Below the pieces are notes generated by a model, which saw only the letters and a program-made list of their open reading frames with translations, ran no database searches and had not been told where the DNA came from. From NCBI RefSeq assembly GCF_001591045.1, contig NZ_BCUA01000005.1, forward strand, positions 32,853-96,852: a stretch of DNA of 64,000 bases, in the 5' to 3' direction. This DNA is from Sphingopyxis granuli NBRC 100800. GTDB lineage: Bacteria; Pseudomonadota; Alphaproteobacteria; Sphingomonadales; Sphingomonadaceae. This document shows, one piece after another, positions 18,321 to 27,958 of the stretch. The position numbers and the translations under genes were made by a program. Within the stretch, counting starts at the first letter, position 1. The number at the start of each line of letters is the position of its first letter.

Positions 18321-18874
18321 GGCCGTTCGGGTGCCCCAAGCGTCAGGCGAAAGCAATCGGGATGATGGAAGTCGGGTTTCCCCGGCGGATGCGCGAGCGC
18401 CCAATAGCTTCGGGTGCCGTCCAGTTCCTCGACGACGGCGGACAGGCCCAGCCGGCTGCCGCGCTCGGGATAGATGCCGGGTTCGACGCGCAGCGCATAG
18501 AGCGCATGCCCCCGCTCGCTCGTCATGTCCCAGGGGGCCAGGTCGTCGGATTTGAACAGCGAGCGATAGTCGTCGAACTGATAGCAGGCCCAGCGACCGT
18601 CGGGGGCATAGTTGAACTCGGTATAGTCGGGCTGCCCTTCCTCGCTCAGAAAGGCCTCGAAACAGCTGCTCTGCCAAAGGCCGTCGGTCGCGGTATCGGC
18701 GATGACGAGTTGTGCGTCGCCCTGCGGCAGCGCCAGCGCGTCGACATCGCCTTCGATCCCGAAGCGCAGCGCGAAGCCTTCGTCGAAAGACAGCGACACC
18801 TCCACCCACACGGCGCGCGCGGCGCGCGCCGGCGTGTCGGGATGACAGATCAGGTCCTTCCGGATGCTATCCAA
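18317..18874 (-). CDS. DOMON-like domain protein
   Basis: A 185-residue protein of the DOMON-like group common in sphingomonads. A beta-sandwich is likely from alternating patterns such as [18 protein letters not shown] and [13 protein letters not shown], then [26 protein letters not shown]-type folds bind sugars or heme in other proteins, but ligand and role are unknown here. Start is TTG at 18874 behind a GGGG run; no ATG gives the full domain. It overlaps the muramidase-family gene by four bases and diverges from tyrS, whose start lies 32 bases away, so the two promoters must overlap. Confidence 0.75.
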   Translation of the reverse strand: MDSIRKDLICHPDTPARAARAVWVEVSLSFDEGFALRFGIEGDVDALALPQGDAQLVIADTATDGLWQSSCFEAFLSEEGQPDYTEFNYAPDGRWACYQFDDYRSLFKSDDLAPWDMTSERGHALYALRVEPGIYPERGSRLGLSAVVEELDGTRSYWALAHPPGKPDFHHPDCFRLTLGAPERP

Positions 18875-18906
18875 ACCGCAAACCCCATGCTAAGCGCGCC
18901 CGCGCC

Positions 18907-20133
18907 ATGACCACCTACAAATCCGACCTGCTGCGCCTGCTCGACGAGCGAGGCTATATCCACCAGATGACCGACGCGGAAGGGCTCGACGCCCTCGCGG
19001 CGAAGCAGGTCGTCCCGGCCTATATCGGTTTCGACGCGACCGCGCCCTCGCTCCATGTCGGCAGCCTCGTCCAGATCATGATGCTGCGCCGTCTGCAACA
19101 GACGGGGCACAAGCCGATCGTGCTGATGGGCGGCGGAACGACGCGGATCGGCGACCCGACCGGGCGCGACGAGAGCCGCAAGATGCTGTCCGACGCGACG
19201 ATCGAGGCGAATATCGCCTCGATCTTCAGCATCTTCCAGCAATATCTGACCTTTGGCGACGGTCCGACCGACGCGGTGATGGTCAACAACGCCGACTGGC
19301 TCGGCAAGCTCGGTTATATCGAGTTGCTGCAAGAGGTCGGCACCCATTTCACGATCAACCGCATGCTGACCTTCGATTCGGTGAAGCTGCGGCTCGAACG
19401 CGAACAGCCGATGACCTTCCTCGAATTCAACTACATGATCCTGCAGGGCTATGATTTCCGCTATCTGTCGCGCGAGATGGGCGTGCGGCTCCAGATGGGC
19501 GGGTCCGACCAGTGGGGCAACATCGTCAACGGCATGGAACTGGGCCGCCGTATGGACGGCACTGAATTGTTCGGGCTGACGACGCCGCTGCTGACCACCG
19601 CGGCGGGCGCGAAGATGGGCAAGACTGCCGCCGGCGCGGTGTGGCTCAATCCCGCGCAATTGTCCCATTTCGACTATTGGCAATATTGGCGCAACTGCGA
19701 CGACCGCGACGTCGGCCGCTTCCTGCGCCTGTTCACCGACCTGCCGCTGGACGAGATCGCGCGACTCGAAGCACTCGAAGGCGCCGACATCAACGAGGCG
19801 AAGAAGATATTGGCGAACGAGGCGACCGCGCTGTGCCGCGGCGCCGACGCGGCAAGGACCGCGGCCGAGACCGCCGCGCAGACCTTTGAAAAAGGGCATA
19901 TCGGCGGCGATCTGCCGCGCGTCGCGGCCCCGGCGGAGGGAATCGGCATCCTCAATGCGCTGCGCGATCTGGGCTTTACCGCATCGAACAAGGAAGCGCG
20001 CCGCAAGCTGGAGGAAGGCGCTGTGAAGGTCGACGGCGCGGTGATCCGCGACCCCCATCACCTGATCGTGCCGGGCGATGCGGAGGTTCCGGTGAGCCTC
20101 GGCAGCAAGAAGCACGGGCTGGTGACCCGCTGA
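18907..20133 (+). CDS. tyrS: Tyrosine-tRNA ligase
   Basis: A 408-residue class I synthetase that charges tRNA-Tyr. The HIGH-equivalent is HVGS (residues 50-53) and the KMSKS loop is KMGKT (236-240). The tyrosine pocket includes [16 protein letters not shown] and the [16 protein letters not shown] block. An S4 RNA-binding domain closes the protein ([28 protein letters not shown]). The ATG at 18907 begins the conserved N-terminus; the frame is open upstream through the divergent neighbour but is not homologous there. It is followed by a PilZ gene after 90 bases. Confidence 0.97.
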   Translation: MTTYKSDLLRLLDERGYIHQMTDAEGLDALAAKQVVPAYIGFDATAPSLHVGSLVQIMMLRRLQQTGHKPIVLMGGGTTRIGDPTGRDESRKMLSDATIEANIASIFSIFQQYLTFGDGPTDAVMVNNADWLGKLGYIELLQEVGTHFTINRMLTFDSVKLRLEREQPMTFLEFNYMILQGYDFRYLSREMGVRLQMGGSDQWGNIVNGMELGRRMDGTELFGLTTPLLTTAAGAKMGKTAAGAVWLNPAQLSHFDYWQYWRNCDDRDVGRFLRLFTDLPLDEIARLEALEGADINEAKKILANEATALCRGADAARTAAETAAQTFEKGHIGGDLPRVAAPAEGIGILNALRDLGFTASNKEARRKLEEGAVKVDGAVIRDPHHLIVPGDAEVPVSLGSKKHGLVTR

Positions 20134-20223
20134 ACGGGGTTGCCGGGAACGAAGCAACAGCGTTTACCGTTTCTTCAGCAATCGGACCGATTCTATTCGG
20201 TCAGACCAGCAAGGCTTTTTGGT

Positions 20224-20565
20224 ATGCGCAAGATCGACACGAACAAGGCCCATTATGTCGGGCTCGACCAGCGGATCGCGCCGCGCAGCGACGTCTATTG
20301 CCGCCTGCCCTTCGTGCTGCCCGACGGGCGGCAGGAAATGTGCACCTGCGTCAACATCAGCGCCGACGGCCTGCTGATGCGCTATGAGCGCAGGCTCGAG
20401 CCCGGCGACCTCGTCGTGTTCCGCATGCCGATCATCGGTCGCACCGCCGCCAAGGTCATCTGGTCGCTGGGCGGCAAGACCGGCGTCCAGTTCGAAAAGT
20501 CGATCGTGGCGGAGGATTATCTGCCGATGCTGCGCGCCATGGGTGCCCGCGGCGACGTCAACTAA
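20224..20565 (+). CDS. PilZ-domain protein (c-di-GMP binding)
   Basis: A 113-residue single-domain PilZ protein. Both c-di-GMP motifs are present: RxxxR in QRIAPRSD (about residues 18-22) and N-x-S-x-x-G in NISADGLLM (about 47-52). It should therefore bind the second messenger and act as a small adaptor. The ATG at 20224 follows AAGG at nine bases; an upstream in-frame start at 20140 would add 28 unconserved residues. It is convergent with the dehydrogenase gene, with only 17 bases between the stops. Confidence 0.88.
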   Translation: MRKIDTNKAHYVGLDQRIAPRSDVYCRLPFVLPDGRQEMCTCVNISADGLLMRYERRLEPGDLVVFRMPIIGRTAAKVIWSLGGKTGVQFEKSIVAEDYLPMLRAMGARGDVN

Positions 20566-20582
20566 GGTCGACACGCGCGACG

Positions 20583-21758
20583 TTACGCCGCCATCCGCAA
20601 TATCTCCAGCACATCGTCCTGCGATTCGATCGGCCGCGGGTTCGACCGCAGCCAAAGGTCATGCATCGCATAGCGGGCGACGGCGCCGAACTGGTCCTCG
20701 CCGACGCCCACCTCCGCCAGCGTGCGCGGCATGCCGAGCCCGCGGACGAAGGCGTCGAGCGCCGCCGAAGCCGTGGCATGGCCGCCGCCCAGGCATTGCA
20801 GGATGCGGCGCTGCCTGCTCGCGTCATCCTGGGCGTTCCAGGCCAACACGACAGGCGACAGGATGCACGAGGTATAGCCGTGCGGCACCCCGCAGGTCCC
20901 GCCGAGGACATGACCGATCGCATGGCTCGCCCCCATCGGGACACCGGCGAGCACCGGCATCATCGCCTGCCACGCGCCGATCTGGCACTTCAGCCGCCCT
21001 TCGAGATCGCGCGCGTCGGCCTTGGCCCGCCGCAGCCCCTCGACGAGCAGCCGCAGCGCGCTGTCGGCGAGCCCGTCGGCATAATCGTTCGACCGGAACG
21101 AGGCGAGCGTCTCGATACAATGGTCGACCGCACGCACCCCGGTCGAAAGCCAGACCCATTCGGGCGTGTGGACGGTCAGCGCCGGGTCGAGGACGATCGC
21201 GATCGGGACCATCGCCGGATGGCCATAGCCCTGCTTGTGCCGCGTCGCTTCGTCGGTGGCGCCCGAACGCGGGTTGAATTCGCCGCCCGACAGCGTCGTC
21301 GGCACGCAGATGACGCGAACGTCGGGCCCTTCGGTGAGCGGATTCACCGCGCGGCCCTGGTCGTCGACGCGCGTGCGCAACGGCTCGAAATCCTCGACAC
21401 GGCGCACCCCATGCCTGAGCGCCAGCGCGACGATCTTGGTCGCGTCGGTCACCGATCCGCCGCCGACCGACACGATCAGGTCGGCCCGTGCTGCGCGCGC
21501 CGCTTCGACCGCGCGCAGCACATCCGAGCGCGGCGCGTGCGGCGCGATGCCGTCGAAGGTCGCCGCGTGCCGGTCGCCGAGCGCGCTCTCGATCCGCGCC
21601 ACGGCGTCGGTCTGTTTGCGAAGCGAGGTCGAGACGATCAGCAGCACCCGCCGCGCGCCCATCGCCTCCGCCTGCTCGCGGAGCGCTTCTCCCGCCGGTC
21701 GCCCGAAAACGACGCGCTTCGTTTCGGTGAAGGTCACTTCGCCCGACGACAGTTGCAC
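20583..21758 (-). CDS. Iron-containing alcohol dehydrogenase / maleylacetate reductase-like
   Basis: A 391-residue group III (iron-type) dehydrogenase. The NAD-binding part has the VSVGGGSVTDATKIVAL block. The metal ligands lie in IVLDPALTV (Asp), VDHCIETLAS (His) and GASHAIGHVLGGTCGVPHG (two His). The TTLSGGEFNPRSGATDE stretch is like maleylacetate reductases and related enzymes; the substrate cannot be fixed from sequence. The start is GTG at 21758, six bases after a perfect GGAGGA. An ATG at 21782 lacks such a site. It lies 77 bases from recG on the same strand and is not obviously linked with it. Confidence 0.85.
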   Translation of the reverse strand: MQLSSGEVTFTETKRVVFGRPAGEALREQAEAMGARRVLLIVSTSLRKQTDAVARIESALGDRHAATFDGIAPHAPRSDVLRAVEAARAARADLIVSVGGGSVTDATKIVALALRHGVRRVEDFEPLRTRVDDQGRAVNPLTEGPDVRVICVPTTLSGGEFNPRSGATDEATRHKQGYGHPAMVPIAIVLDPALTVHTPEWVWLSTGVRAVDHCIETLASFRSNDYADGLADSALRLLVEGLRRAKADARDLEGRLKCQIGAWQAMMPVLAGVPMGASHAIGHVLGGTCGVPHGYTSCILSPVVLAWNAQDDASRQRRILQCLGGGHATASAALDAFVRGLGMPRTLAEVGVGEDQFGAVARYAMHDLWLRSNPRPIESQDDVLEILRMAA

Positions 21759-21764
21759 TGCAGT

Positions 21765-21770
21765 TCCTCC
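21765..21770 (-). promoter_or_regulatory. Ribosome-binding site deciding the dehydrogenase start
   Basis: GGAGGA on the minus strand lies six bases before GTG 21758 and inside the longer ATG-started frame. This favours the GTG. Confidence 0.7.
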
Positions 21771-21835
21771 ATCTTCGCTCATCAGATGGTTAGGATACAA
21801 AGTATTTCCGCTCCAGCCAATGGGCGGGGAGTCGG

Positions 21836-23902
21836 TCAGCCGCTGCGCAGGAGCGGCACCGCCGCGTCGCGCTCGAACAGATAGAGGCACAGGCGCACCG
21901 CCTCGCCGCGCGGGCCGTCCATGCCGCCGTCGCGTTCGACGAACAGGCGCGCGTCGTCGTGCGCGACGGGAAGCAGGCGCACCAGTTGCTCGGGTGTCGC
22001 AAGGCGATAGTCGGCGTCGCCCGACTGCTTGAGCCCGAGCAGTTCGCCGCCGCCGCGCAGTTCCAGATCGCGCTCGGCGATCACGAAGCCGTCGTTCGTC
22101 TCGCGCATCAGTGCGAGGCGCTCGCGCGCCGTCTCCGACAGATTCTGGGAGCGCAGCAGAAGGCACACCGATTTCGCGGTCCCGCGCCCGACACGCCCAC
22201 GAAGCTGGTGGAGCTGCGCGAGGCCGAAGCGATCGGCGTGCTCGACGATCATCAGGCTCGCCGCTGGGACGTTGACGCCGACCTCGATCACCGTCGTCGC
22301 GACGAGGACGCCGATCTCGCCCGCTTCGAAGCGCGCCATCACCGCATCCTTGTCGGGCCCCTTCATCCGTCCGTGGACGAGCCCGACCGCGTCGGCGCCG
22401 AAGCGTTCGCGCAGCAACGCCGCGCGATCCTCTGCCGCCGCGAGTTCGCTCGCCTCGCTCTCCGCAACCAACGGGCAGACCCAATAGGCCTGCGCGCCGC
22501 TCGCCAGATGGCGCCCGAGCCCGTCAACCACCTCATCGAGCCGGTCGACCGACACGACGCGCGTGTCGACCGGCGTGCGCCCCGGGGGCATCTCGTCGAG
22601 CCGCGACACCTCCATCTCGCCATGATTGGCGAGCAGCAGCGTGCGCGGGATCGGCGTCGCGGTCATCACCAGCAGGTGCGGCGGCCGCGCGCCCTTGTCG
22701 GTCAGCATCAGCCGCTGCGCAACACCGAAGCGATGCTGTTCGTCGACGACGACCAGCGCCAGGTCGCGGTAGCCGACCGCCTGCTGGAAGATCGCGTGGG
22801 TGCCGACGAGGATATCGATGCTGCCGTCGGCGAGGCCCATCAGCGTCGATTCGCGCACCTTGCCCTTGTCGCGCCCGGTCAGGATCGCGAGGTTGACCGG
22901 CAGGCTCGCGAGCATCTGCTGCAAGGTCGCATGATGCTGGCGTGCCAATATCTCGGTCGGCGCGAGCAACGCCGCCTGCGTCCCCGCCTCGACCGCCGTC
23001 AGCATCGCGCGCAGTGCCACCAGCGTCTTGCCCGACCCGACGTCGCCCTGCAGCATCCGCAGCATCGGCACGTCCTGTGCCATGTCGCCCGCGATCTCGC
23101 GCCCGACGCGCTCCTGCGCGCCGGTGAGGCCGAAGGGCAGCTTCAGCGCCCCGGTCAGCCGCCCGTCGCCGGCGATCGACCGGCCCTTGCGGTTGCGCAG
23201 CCCCTGCCGGATCAGCATCAGCGCGACCTGGCTCGCGAAAATCTCGTCATAGGCCAGCCGGTCGCGCGCCGCCTCGTCGCGCGGGCCGGCATGCGCGCGC
23301 GCCAGCGCCTCACGCCAGGCCGGCCAGCCCCGGCCGGCCAGCAGCGGTGCGTCGATCCATTCGGCGAGTTCGGGCCTCCGGTCGAGCGCCACCTCGGCAA
23401 GCTGCGACAGCCGCGCGTTGGTCAGCCCCTCGGTGAGCGGATAGACGGGCTCATGCTCCGCGATGGCGGTTTCGTCCCCCAGCTCGGCGACATGATCGGG
23501 GTGCACGATCTGGCGCATGTCGCCATAGAGGTCGAGCCGGCCCGACACGCGGCGCTTTTCCCCCAGCGGGAACAGCTTGCGCGCGAGGCCGGAGGTGCGT
23601 CCGAAATAGACGAGCCGCACATGATCGCCCGCGCCATCGACGGCCTCGACACCGAAGGGTGCGCGCGGAGAGCGGCCGGAACGATAGTCCTGCGCGGTCA
23701 GATCGACGATGATCGTCTGCCCCGGCTGCGCCTGGTCGAGCCGTTCGACCGGAATACGCGAGATGAGGCCGGTCGGCAGATGGAACAGCACATCGACGAC
23801 GCGCTCCAGCCCGAGCCGCGCCAGCGGTTTGGCGAGCTGCGGCCCGACGCCCTTGAGGTCGGTCAGCGCGGCAAAGAGCGGGTTGAGGATTTCGGGTCGC
23901 AT
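21836..23902 (-). CDS. recG: ATP-dependent DNA helicase RecG
   Basis: A 688-residue fork-reversal helicase that drives branch migration and rescues stalled replication forks. The N-terminal wedge (OB-fold) domain starts LFAALTDLKGVGPQLAKPLA. The helicase core has Walker A GDVGSGKT (286-293), DEQH (387-390), TATPIPRTL and the motif VI region DRFGLAQLHQLRGRVGRG. The tail contains ELRGGGELLGLKQSG. The ATG at 23902 begins the conserved protein. A divergent repeat block and sdhE-mfd lie upstream, a common sphingomonad arrangement. Confidence 0.97.
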   Translation of the reverse strand: MRPEILNPLFAALTDLKGVGPQLAKPLARLGLERVVDVLFHLPTGLISRIPVERLDQAQPGQTIIVDLTAQDYRSGRSPRAPFGVEAVDGAGDHVRLVYFGRTSGLARKLFPLGEKRRVSGRLDLYGDMRQIVHPDHVAELGDETAIAEHEPVYPLTEGLTNARLSQLAEVALDRRPELAEWIDAPLLAGRGWPAWREALARAHAGPRDEAARDRLAYDEIFASQVALMLIRQGLRNRKGRSIAGDGRLTGALKLPFGLTGAQERVGREIAGDMAQDVPMLRMLQGDVGSGKTLVALRAMLTAVEAGTQAALLAPTEILARQHHATLQQMLASLPVNLAILTGRDKGKVRESTLMGLADGSIDILVGTHAIFQQAVGYRDLALVVVDEQHRFGVAQRLMLTDKGARPPHLLVMTATPIPRTLLLANHGEMEVSRLDEMPPGRTPVDTRVVSVDRLDEVVDGLGRHLASGAQAYWVCPLVAESEASELAAAEDRAALLRERFGADAVGLVHGRMKGPDKDAVMARFEAGEIGVLVATTVIEVGVNVPAASLMIVEHADRFGLAQLHQLRGRVGRGTAKSVCLLLRSQNLSETARERLALMRETNDGFVIAERDLELRGGGELLGLKQSGDADYRLATPEQLVRLLPVAHDDARLFVERDGGMDGPRGEAVRLCLYLFERDAAVPLLRSG

Positions 23903-23929
23903 GGCTAGAGCGTGTCTAGCCTCGTCTTT

Positions 23930-23951
23930 CCGTTCGTGTCGAGCGAAGGAA
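23930..23951. repeat. Half copy of the CCGTTCGTGTCGAGCGAAG repeat
   Basis: One arm only of the element found complete at 14064 and in mfd at 25676. It directly abuts the second repeat at 23966. Confidence 0.7.
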
Positions 23952-23965
23952 AGCCGGCCCCTCTT

Positions 23966-24053
23966 CCGTTTGTGCTGAGCTTGTCGAAGCACCGTCCTTA
24001 TTTTCCGGCGGCGCAAAGAAAGAACAGCCCTTCGACAAGCTCAGGGCGAACGG
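23966..24053. repeat. Inverted repeat, GCTGAGCTTGTCGAAGC family, copy 1
   Basis: Arms CCGTTTGTGCTGAGCTTGTC (from 23966) and CTTCGACAAGCTCAGGGCG (to 24053) enclose a loop. The whole 88 bases recur in reverse complement at 48566-48654 with loop similarity. It lies in the recG/sdhE divergent spacer. Confidence 0.87.
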
Positions 24054-24109
24054 TGAGCGGATACGATGCCCGTTTCCGCTTCATCGCTCGCGCGATTAAA
24101 AGGCCCGCC

Positions 24110-24370
24110 ATGCAAGACCGCCTGAAACGCCTGAGATTCCGCGCCTGGCACCGCGGCACGCGCGAGGCCGACTATATGATCGGCGGCTTCTTCGACCGCT
24201 ATTCGCCCGGCTGGGACGAGGCGGAGGTCGAGTGGTTCGAGGCTGTCGTCGAAGAGGACGACGTCGATATCATGGCGTGGGCGCTCGGCACCGGCCATCC
24301 GCCCGCGCACCTCGACCGACCCGCATGGATCGCGGCGATGCGCCGGCTGGATTATATCCCGCTGCCATGA
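24110..24370 (+). CDS. sdhE: FAD assembly factor SdhE (succinate dehydrogenase assembly factor 2)
   Basis: An 86-residue SdhE/YgfY protein, which promotes covalent flavinylation of succinate dehydrogenase. The family hallmark RGTREADYMIG (RGxxE, about residues 15-19) is intact, followed by FFDRYSPGWDEAEVEWFEAV and the acidic VVEEDDVDIMAWALG segment. The ATG at 24110 opens the conserved domain. Its TGA overlaps the mfd ATG (ATGA at 24367-24370), so the two are coupled, as commonly seen next to recG in alphaproteobacteria. Confidence 0.93.
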   Translation: MQDRLKRLRFRAWHRGTREADYMIGGFFDRYSPGWDEAEVEWFEAVVEEDDVDIMAWALGTGHPPAHLDRPAWIAAMRRLDYIPLP

Positions 24371-27300
24371 CCCGGACCGCCGCCGACATCTTCGCCGCCA
24401 TCGGGTCGGCGTCGGCGCCCCTGACGCTGGCGCGCGCCGCCGACGGATTCCTGCCGCTACTGCTCGCCGATCTGGCGCGGGCGAGCGACAAGAGGCTGCT
24501 TTACGTCGCGACCGACGATGCGGCGATGCAGGCGATCGCCGACGCCGCGCCCTTCTTCGCGCCCGACCTGGTCGTCCACCGCTTTCCGGCGTGGGACTGC
24601 CTGCCTTATGACCGCGCCGGGCCGTCGATGCGCGTCAGCGCCGACCGGCTGGCGACGCTGTCGGCACTACAGGCGCCCCCCAGGCGCGGCGAGCTGATCC
24701 TGACCACCGTCGCCGCGATCACCCAGCGCACGCTGACCCCGTTCCGTATCCGCCAGCTCGCGACGACGCTCGCGGCCGGACAGCGGATCGACCGCGACGC
24801 GCTCGCCGAACTGCTGGTCGCCAGCGGCTTCAACCGCGTCGATACCGTCACCGACCAGGGCGAGTTCGCGGTGCGCGGCGGCATCGTCGACCTGTTCCCG
24901 GCGGGCGAGGATGCCGGATTGCGCGTCGATTTCTTCGGCGACGAGATCGAGAGCATCCGCCGCTTCGACCCCGCCGACCAGCGCAGCCTGGGCCCCGCCA
25001 AGGCGCTGCAACTGCTCCCGGCCGCTGAAACCCTGCTCGACGAGGCAACGATCAAGCGCTTCCGCACCCGCTATCGCGAGATATTCGGGGCGCAGGCGAC
25101 CGGCGACCCGCTCTATCAGGCGGTGAGCGAGGGGCGGCGGCAGGCGGGAATGGATCATTGGCTGCCGCTGTTCGAGGAACGGCTGGCGACGCTGTTCGAT
25201 CATATCGACCCGGCGACCCCGGTGCTGCGCGGCCACCGCACCGATGCGACAGCCGAGACGCGCTTCGACGCGATCCGCGACTATCACGCGAACCGCGTCG
25301 CCGCCGAGCAGGAGCAGGCGGGCAGCTATCGCCCGCTCGCCCCCGAAGCGCTCTACTTGACCGAGGCCGAGTGGACCGAGGCGGAGGCGGCGCGCCCTAT
25401 CCATGTCGTCACCCCGTTCGCCATTCCCGAGGCACCGACGGTTCTCGACCTCGAAAGCTTCGCGGCGCGCGATTTCACGCCCGAGCGCACCGCCGACCTC
25501 AATGTCTACGACAAGGTGGCCGACCATCTGTCCGACGAACGGCGCAGAGGGCGGCGGACGATTATCGCCAGCTATTCGGCAGGCGCGCGGGATCGGCTGG
25601 CGGGGCTGCTCAAAGAGCATGGCGTCAGCGGGCTGGCGCAGGTCGATACGTGGCAGGAAGCGCTGGGTTCAACGTCCGTTCGTGTCGAGCGAAGTCGAGA
25701 CACCCCGCGGGATAGCGCCACGCCGAGAGGCGTCTCGACTTCGCTCGACGCGAACGGGTTGGGAACGAATAATCCGGGGACAGACACCGTCGCCCTGATC
25801 GTGCTGCCCCTCGACCACGGCTTCGCGACCGACGCGATCAGCCTGCTGACCGAACAGGACATCCTCGGCGAGCGACTGGTCCGGCGGCAGAAGCGGCGCA
25901 AGAGCGCCGACGCCTTCCTTGCCGAACTGGCGACGCTCAGCGTCGGCGATCTCGTCGTCCACCTCGATCATGGCATCGGCCGCTACGAGGGGCTGACCTC
26001 GATCCCGGTCGGGAACAGCCCGCACGACTGCGTCGCGCTGACCTATGCGGGAGGCGACAAGCTTTACGTGCCGGTCGAGAATCTCGACGTCCTGTCGCGC
26101 TACGGCGGCGAGAGCGAGGGGGTCGCGCTCGACAGGCTGGGCGGCGAAGCGTGGCAGCGGCGCAAGGCGCGGATGAAGGAGCGCATCCGCGAGATCGCGG
26201 GCGAACTGCTCGCGACCGCGGCGCAGCGCGCGCTGCGGTCGGGCGAAATGCTGGCGCAGGATGCCGCCTACCCCGCCTTCGCAGACCGCTTCCCCTATCA
26301 GGAAACCGACGACCAGGACCGCGCGATCGGTGACGTGCTCGCCGACATGGCATCGGGGCGGCCGATGGACCGGCTGGTGTGCGGCGACGTCGGCTTCGGC
26401 AAGACCGAAGTGGCGCTGCGCGCCGCCTTCGTCGCGGCGATGGCGGGGGTGCAGGTCGCGGTCGTCTGCCCGACCACCCTGCTCGCGCGGCAGCACTACA
26501 GCAATTTCGTCGAGCGCTTCAAAGGCTTCCCGATCAACATCGGCCGTCTGTCGCGGCTGGTTCCGGCGGCCGAGGCCGCCAAGACGCGCGACGGGCTGGC
26601 GAGCGGGCAGATCGACATCGTGGTCGGCACCCATGCGGTCTTTGCGAAGGCGGTCGAGTTCCAGCGCCTCGGCCTCGTCGTCGTCGACGAGGAACAGCGC
26701 TTCGGCGTCGTCCACAAGGAGCGGCTGAAGCAGTTGAAGACCGACGTCCATGTGCTGACGCTGACCGCGACGCCGATCCCGCGCACGCTGCAGATGGCGA
26801 TGTCGGGGCTGCGCGAACTGAGCGTCATCCAGACGCCGCCGGTCGATCGTCTCGCCGTGCGGACCTATGTCGCGCCGTGGGACCCGGTGGTGATCCGCGA
26901 GGCGCTGCTGCGCGAGCACGACCGCGGCGGGCAGAGCTTCTTCGTCACCCCGCGCATCAAGGACCTGCCCGACATCGAGGAATTCCTGCGCACGCGGGTG
27001 CCCGAGGTCAAATATGTCGTCGCGCACGGCCAGATGGCGCCCGGAGAGGTCGAGGAGCGGATGAGCGCCTTCTATGACCGCAAATATGACGTGCTCGTCT
27101 CGACCACCATCGTCGAGAGCGGGCTCGACATTCCGAGCGCCAACACGCTAGTCGTCCACCGCGCCGACCGCTTCGGCCTCGCGCAGCTCTATCAGCTTCG
27201 CGGGCGGGTCGGGCGGTCGAAGACGCGCGCCTATGCCTATCTGACGACGCCCGAGCATGGCGCGATCACCGACACCGCCGAAAAGCGCCTCAAGCTGCTC

Positions 27301-27954
27301 GGCGACCTCGACACGCTGGGCGCGGGCTTCCAGCTCGCGAGCCACGATCTCGACATTCGCGGCGCGGGCAATCTGGTCGGCGACGAGCAGTCGGGGCACA
27401 TCCGCGAGGTCGGGTTCGAACTTTATCAGTCGATGCTGGAGGAGGCGATTCTCGTCGCCAAGGCGGAGGGCGCCGGCGTCGCGCCGCCGCGCGAGGCGCT
27501 GTCGCCGGTCATCACCATCGACGCGCCAATCCTGATTCCGGAGGATTATGTCCCCGACCTGCCGCTGCGCATGGCGCTCTACCGCCGCCTCAACGAGGCC
27601 GGGGACCGCGCGGAACTCGACGCGTTCGCGGCCGAGATGATCGACCGCTTCGGCCCGCTGCCGCCCGAGACGGCGAACCTGATCCAGCTGATGGAAATCA
27701 AGGCGAACGCCAGGGCGGCGGGCATCGCCAAGCTCGACGTCGGCACCAAGGGCGCGCTGGTCGCCTTCCACGGCGACCAGTTCGCGAACGTGCCGGGCCT
27801 GATCGCCTATGTCGAACGGCTGAAGGGCCGCGCGCGTATCCGCCCCGATAACCGATTGTCGGTCAGCGGCGAATGGAGCAGCGCCGGCGCGCGACTCAAC
27901 GGCGCGCTCCAATTGTCGAAAGGCCTGGGGAAGCTGGCGAAGCAGGCGGGATAA
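24367..27954 (+). CDS. mfd: Transcription-repair coupling factor
   Basis: A 1,195-residue translocase that removes stalled RNA polymerase and recruits UvrA. The UvrB-homology region includes FPAWDCLPYDRAGPS, the RNA-polymerase-interaction domain contains DLVVHLDHGIGRYEGL, and the RecG-like motor has Walker A GDVGFGKT (673-680), DEEQRFGV and TATPIPRTLQMAMSGLREL. The C-terminal TRCF domain is complete. An extra stretch at about residues 437-464 (TSVRVERSRDTPR through GVSTSLDANG) is the translation of a palindromic repeat inserted in frame between the UvrB-like part and the RID. The start at 24367 overlaps the sdhE stop. Confidence 0.97.
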   Translation: MTRTAADIFAAIGSASAPLTLARAADGFLPLLLADLARASDKRLLYVATDDAAMQAIADAAPFFAPDLVVHRFPAWDCLPYDRAGPSMRVSADRLATLSALQAPPRRGELILTTVAAITQRTLTPFRIRQLATTLAAGQRIDRDALAELLVASGFNRVDTVTDQGEFAVRGGIVDLFPAGEDAGLRVDFFGDEIESIRRFDPADQRSLGPAKALQLLPAAETLLDEATIKRFRTRYREIFGAQATGDPLYQAVSEGRRQAGMDHWLPLFEERLATLFDHIDPATPVLRGHRTDATAETRFDAIRDYHANRVAAEQEQAGSYRPLAPEALYLTEAEWTEAEAARPIHVVTPFAIPEAPTVLDLESFAARDFTPERTADLNVYDKVADHLSDERRRGRRTIIASYSAGARDRLAGLLKEHGVSGLAQVDTWQEALGSTSVRVERSRDTPRDSATPRGVSTSLDANGLGTNNPGTDTVALIVLPLDHGFATDAISLLTEQDILGERLVRRQKRRKSADAFLAELATLSVGDLVVHLDHGIGRYEGLTSIPVGNSPHDCVALTYAGGDKLYVPVENLDVLSRYGGESEGVALDRLGGEAWQRRKARMKERIREIAGELLATAAQRALRSGEMLAQDAAYPAFADRFPYQETDDQDRAIGDVLADMASGRPMDRLVCGDVGFGKTEVALRAAFVAAMAGVQVAVVCPTTLLARQHYSNFVERFKGFPINIGRLSRLVPAAEAAKTRDGLASGQIDIVVGTHAVFAKAVEFQRLGLVVVDEEQRFGVVHKERLKQLKTDVHVLTLTATPIPRTLQMAMSGLRELSVIQTPPVDRLAVRTYVAPWDPVVIREALLREHDRGGQSFFVTPRIKDLPDIEEFLRTRVPEVKYVVAHGQMAPGEVEERMSAFYDRKYDVLVSTTIVESGLDIPSANTLVVHRADRFGLAQLYQLRGRVGRSKTRAYAYLTTPEHGAITDTAEKRLKLLGDLDTLGAGFQLASHDLDIRGAGNLVGDEQSGHIREVGFELYQSMLEEAILVAKAEGAGVAPPREALSPVITIDAPILIPEDYVPDLPLRMALYRRLNEAGDRAELDAFAAEMIDRFGPLPPETANLIQLMEIKANARAAGIAKLDVGTKGALVAFHGDQFANVPGLIAYVERLKGRARIRPDNRLSVSGEWSSAGARLNGALQLSKGLGKLAKQAG
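25676..25757. repeat. Palindromic repeat inside the mfd coding sequence
   Basis: The arms at 25676-25700 and 25733-25757 are the same as in the intergenic element at 14064-14143 and are complementary with one mismatch. The insert keeps the reading frame and adds about 28-30 residues to Mfd. Confidence 0.92.
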
Positions 27955-27958
27955 ATCC

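Noticed and set aside
15918..18365. Long plus-strand frame across the M24 peptidase and NamZ-type genes
   Set aside because: Antisense to two well-supported genes; low-complexity, no recognisable domain.
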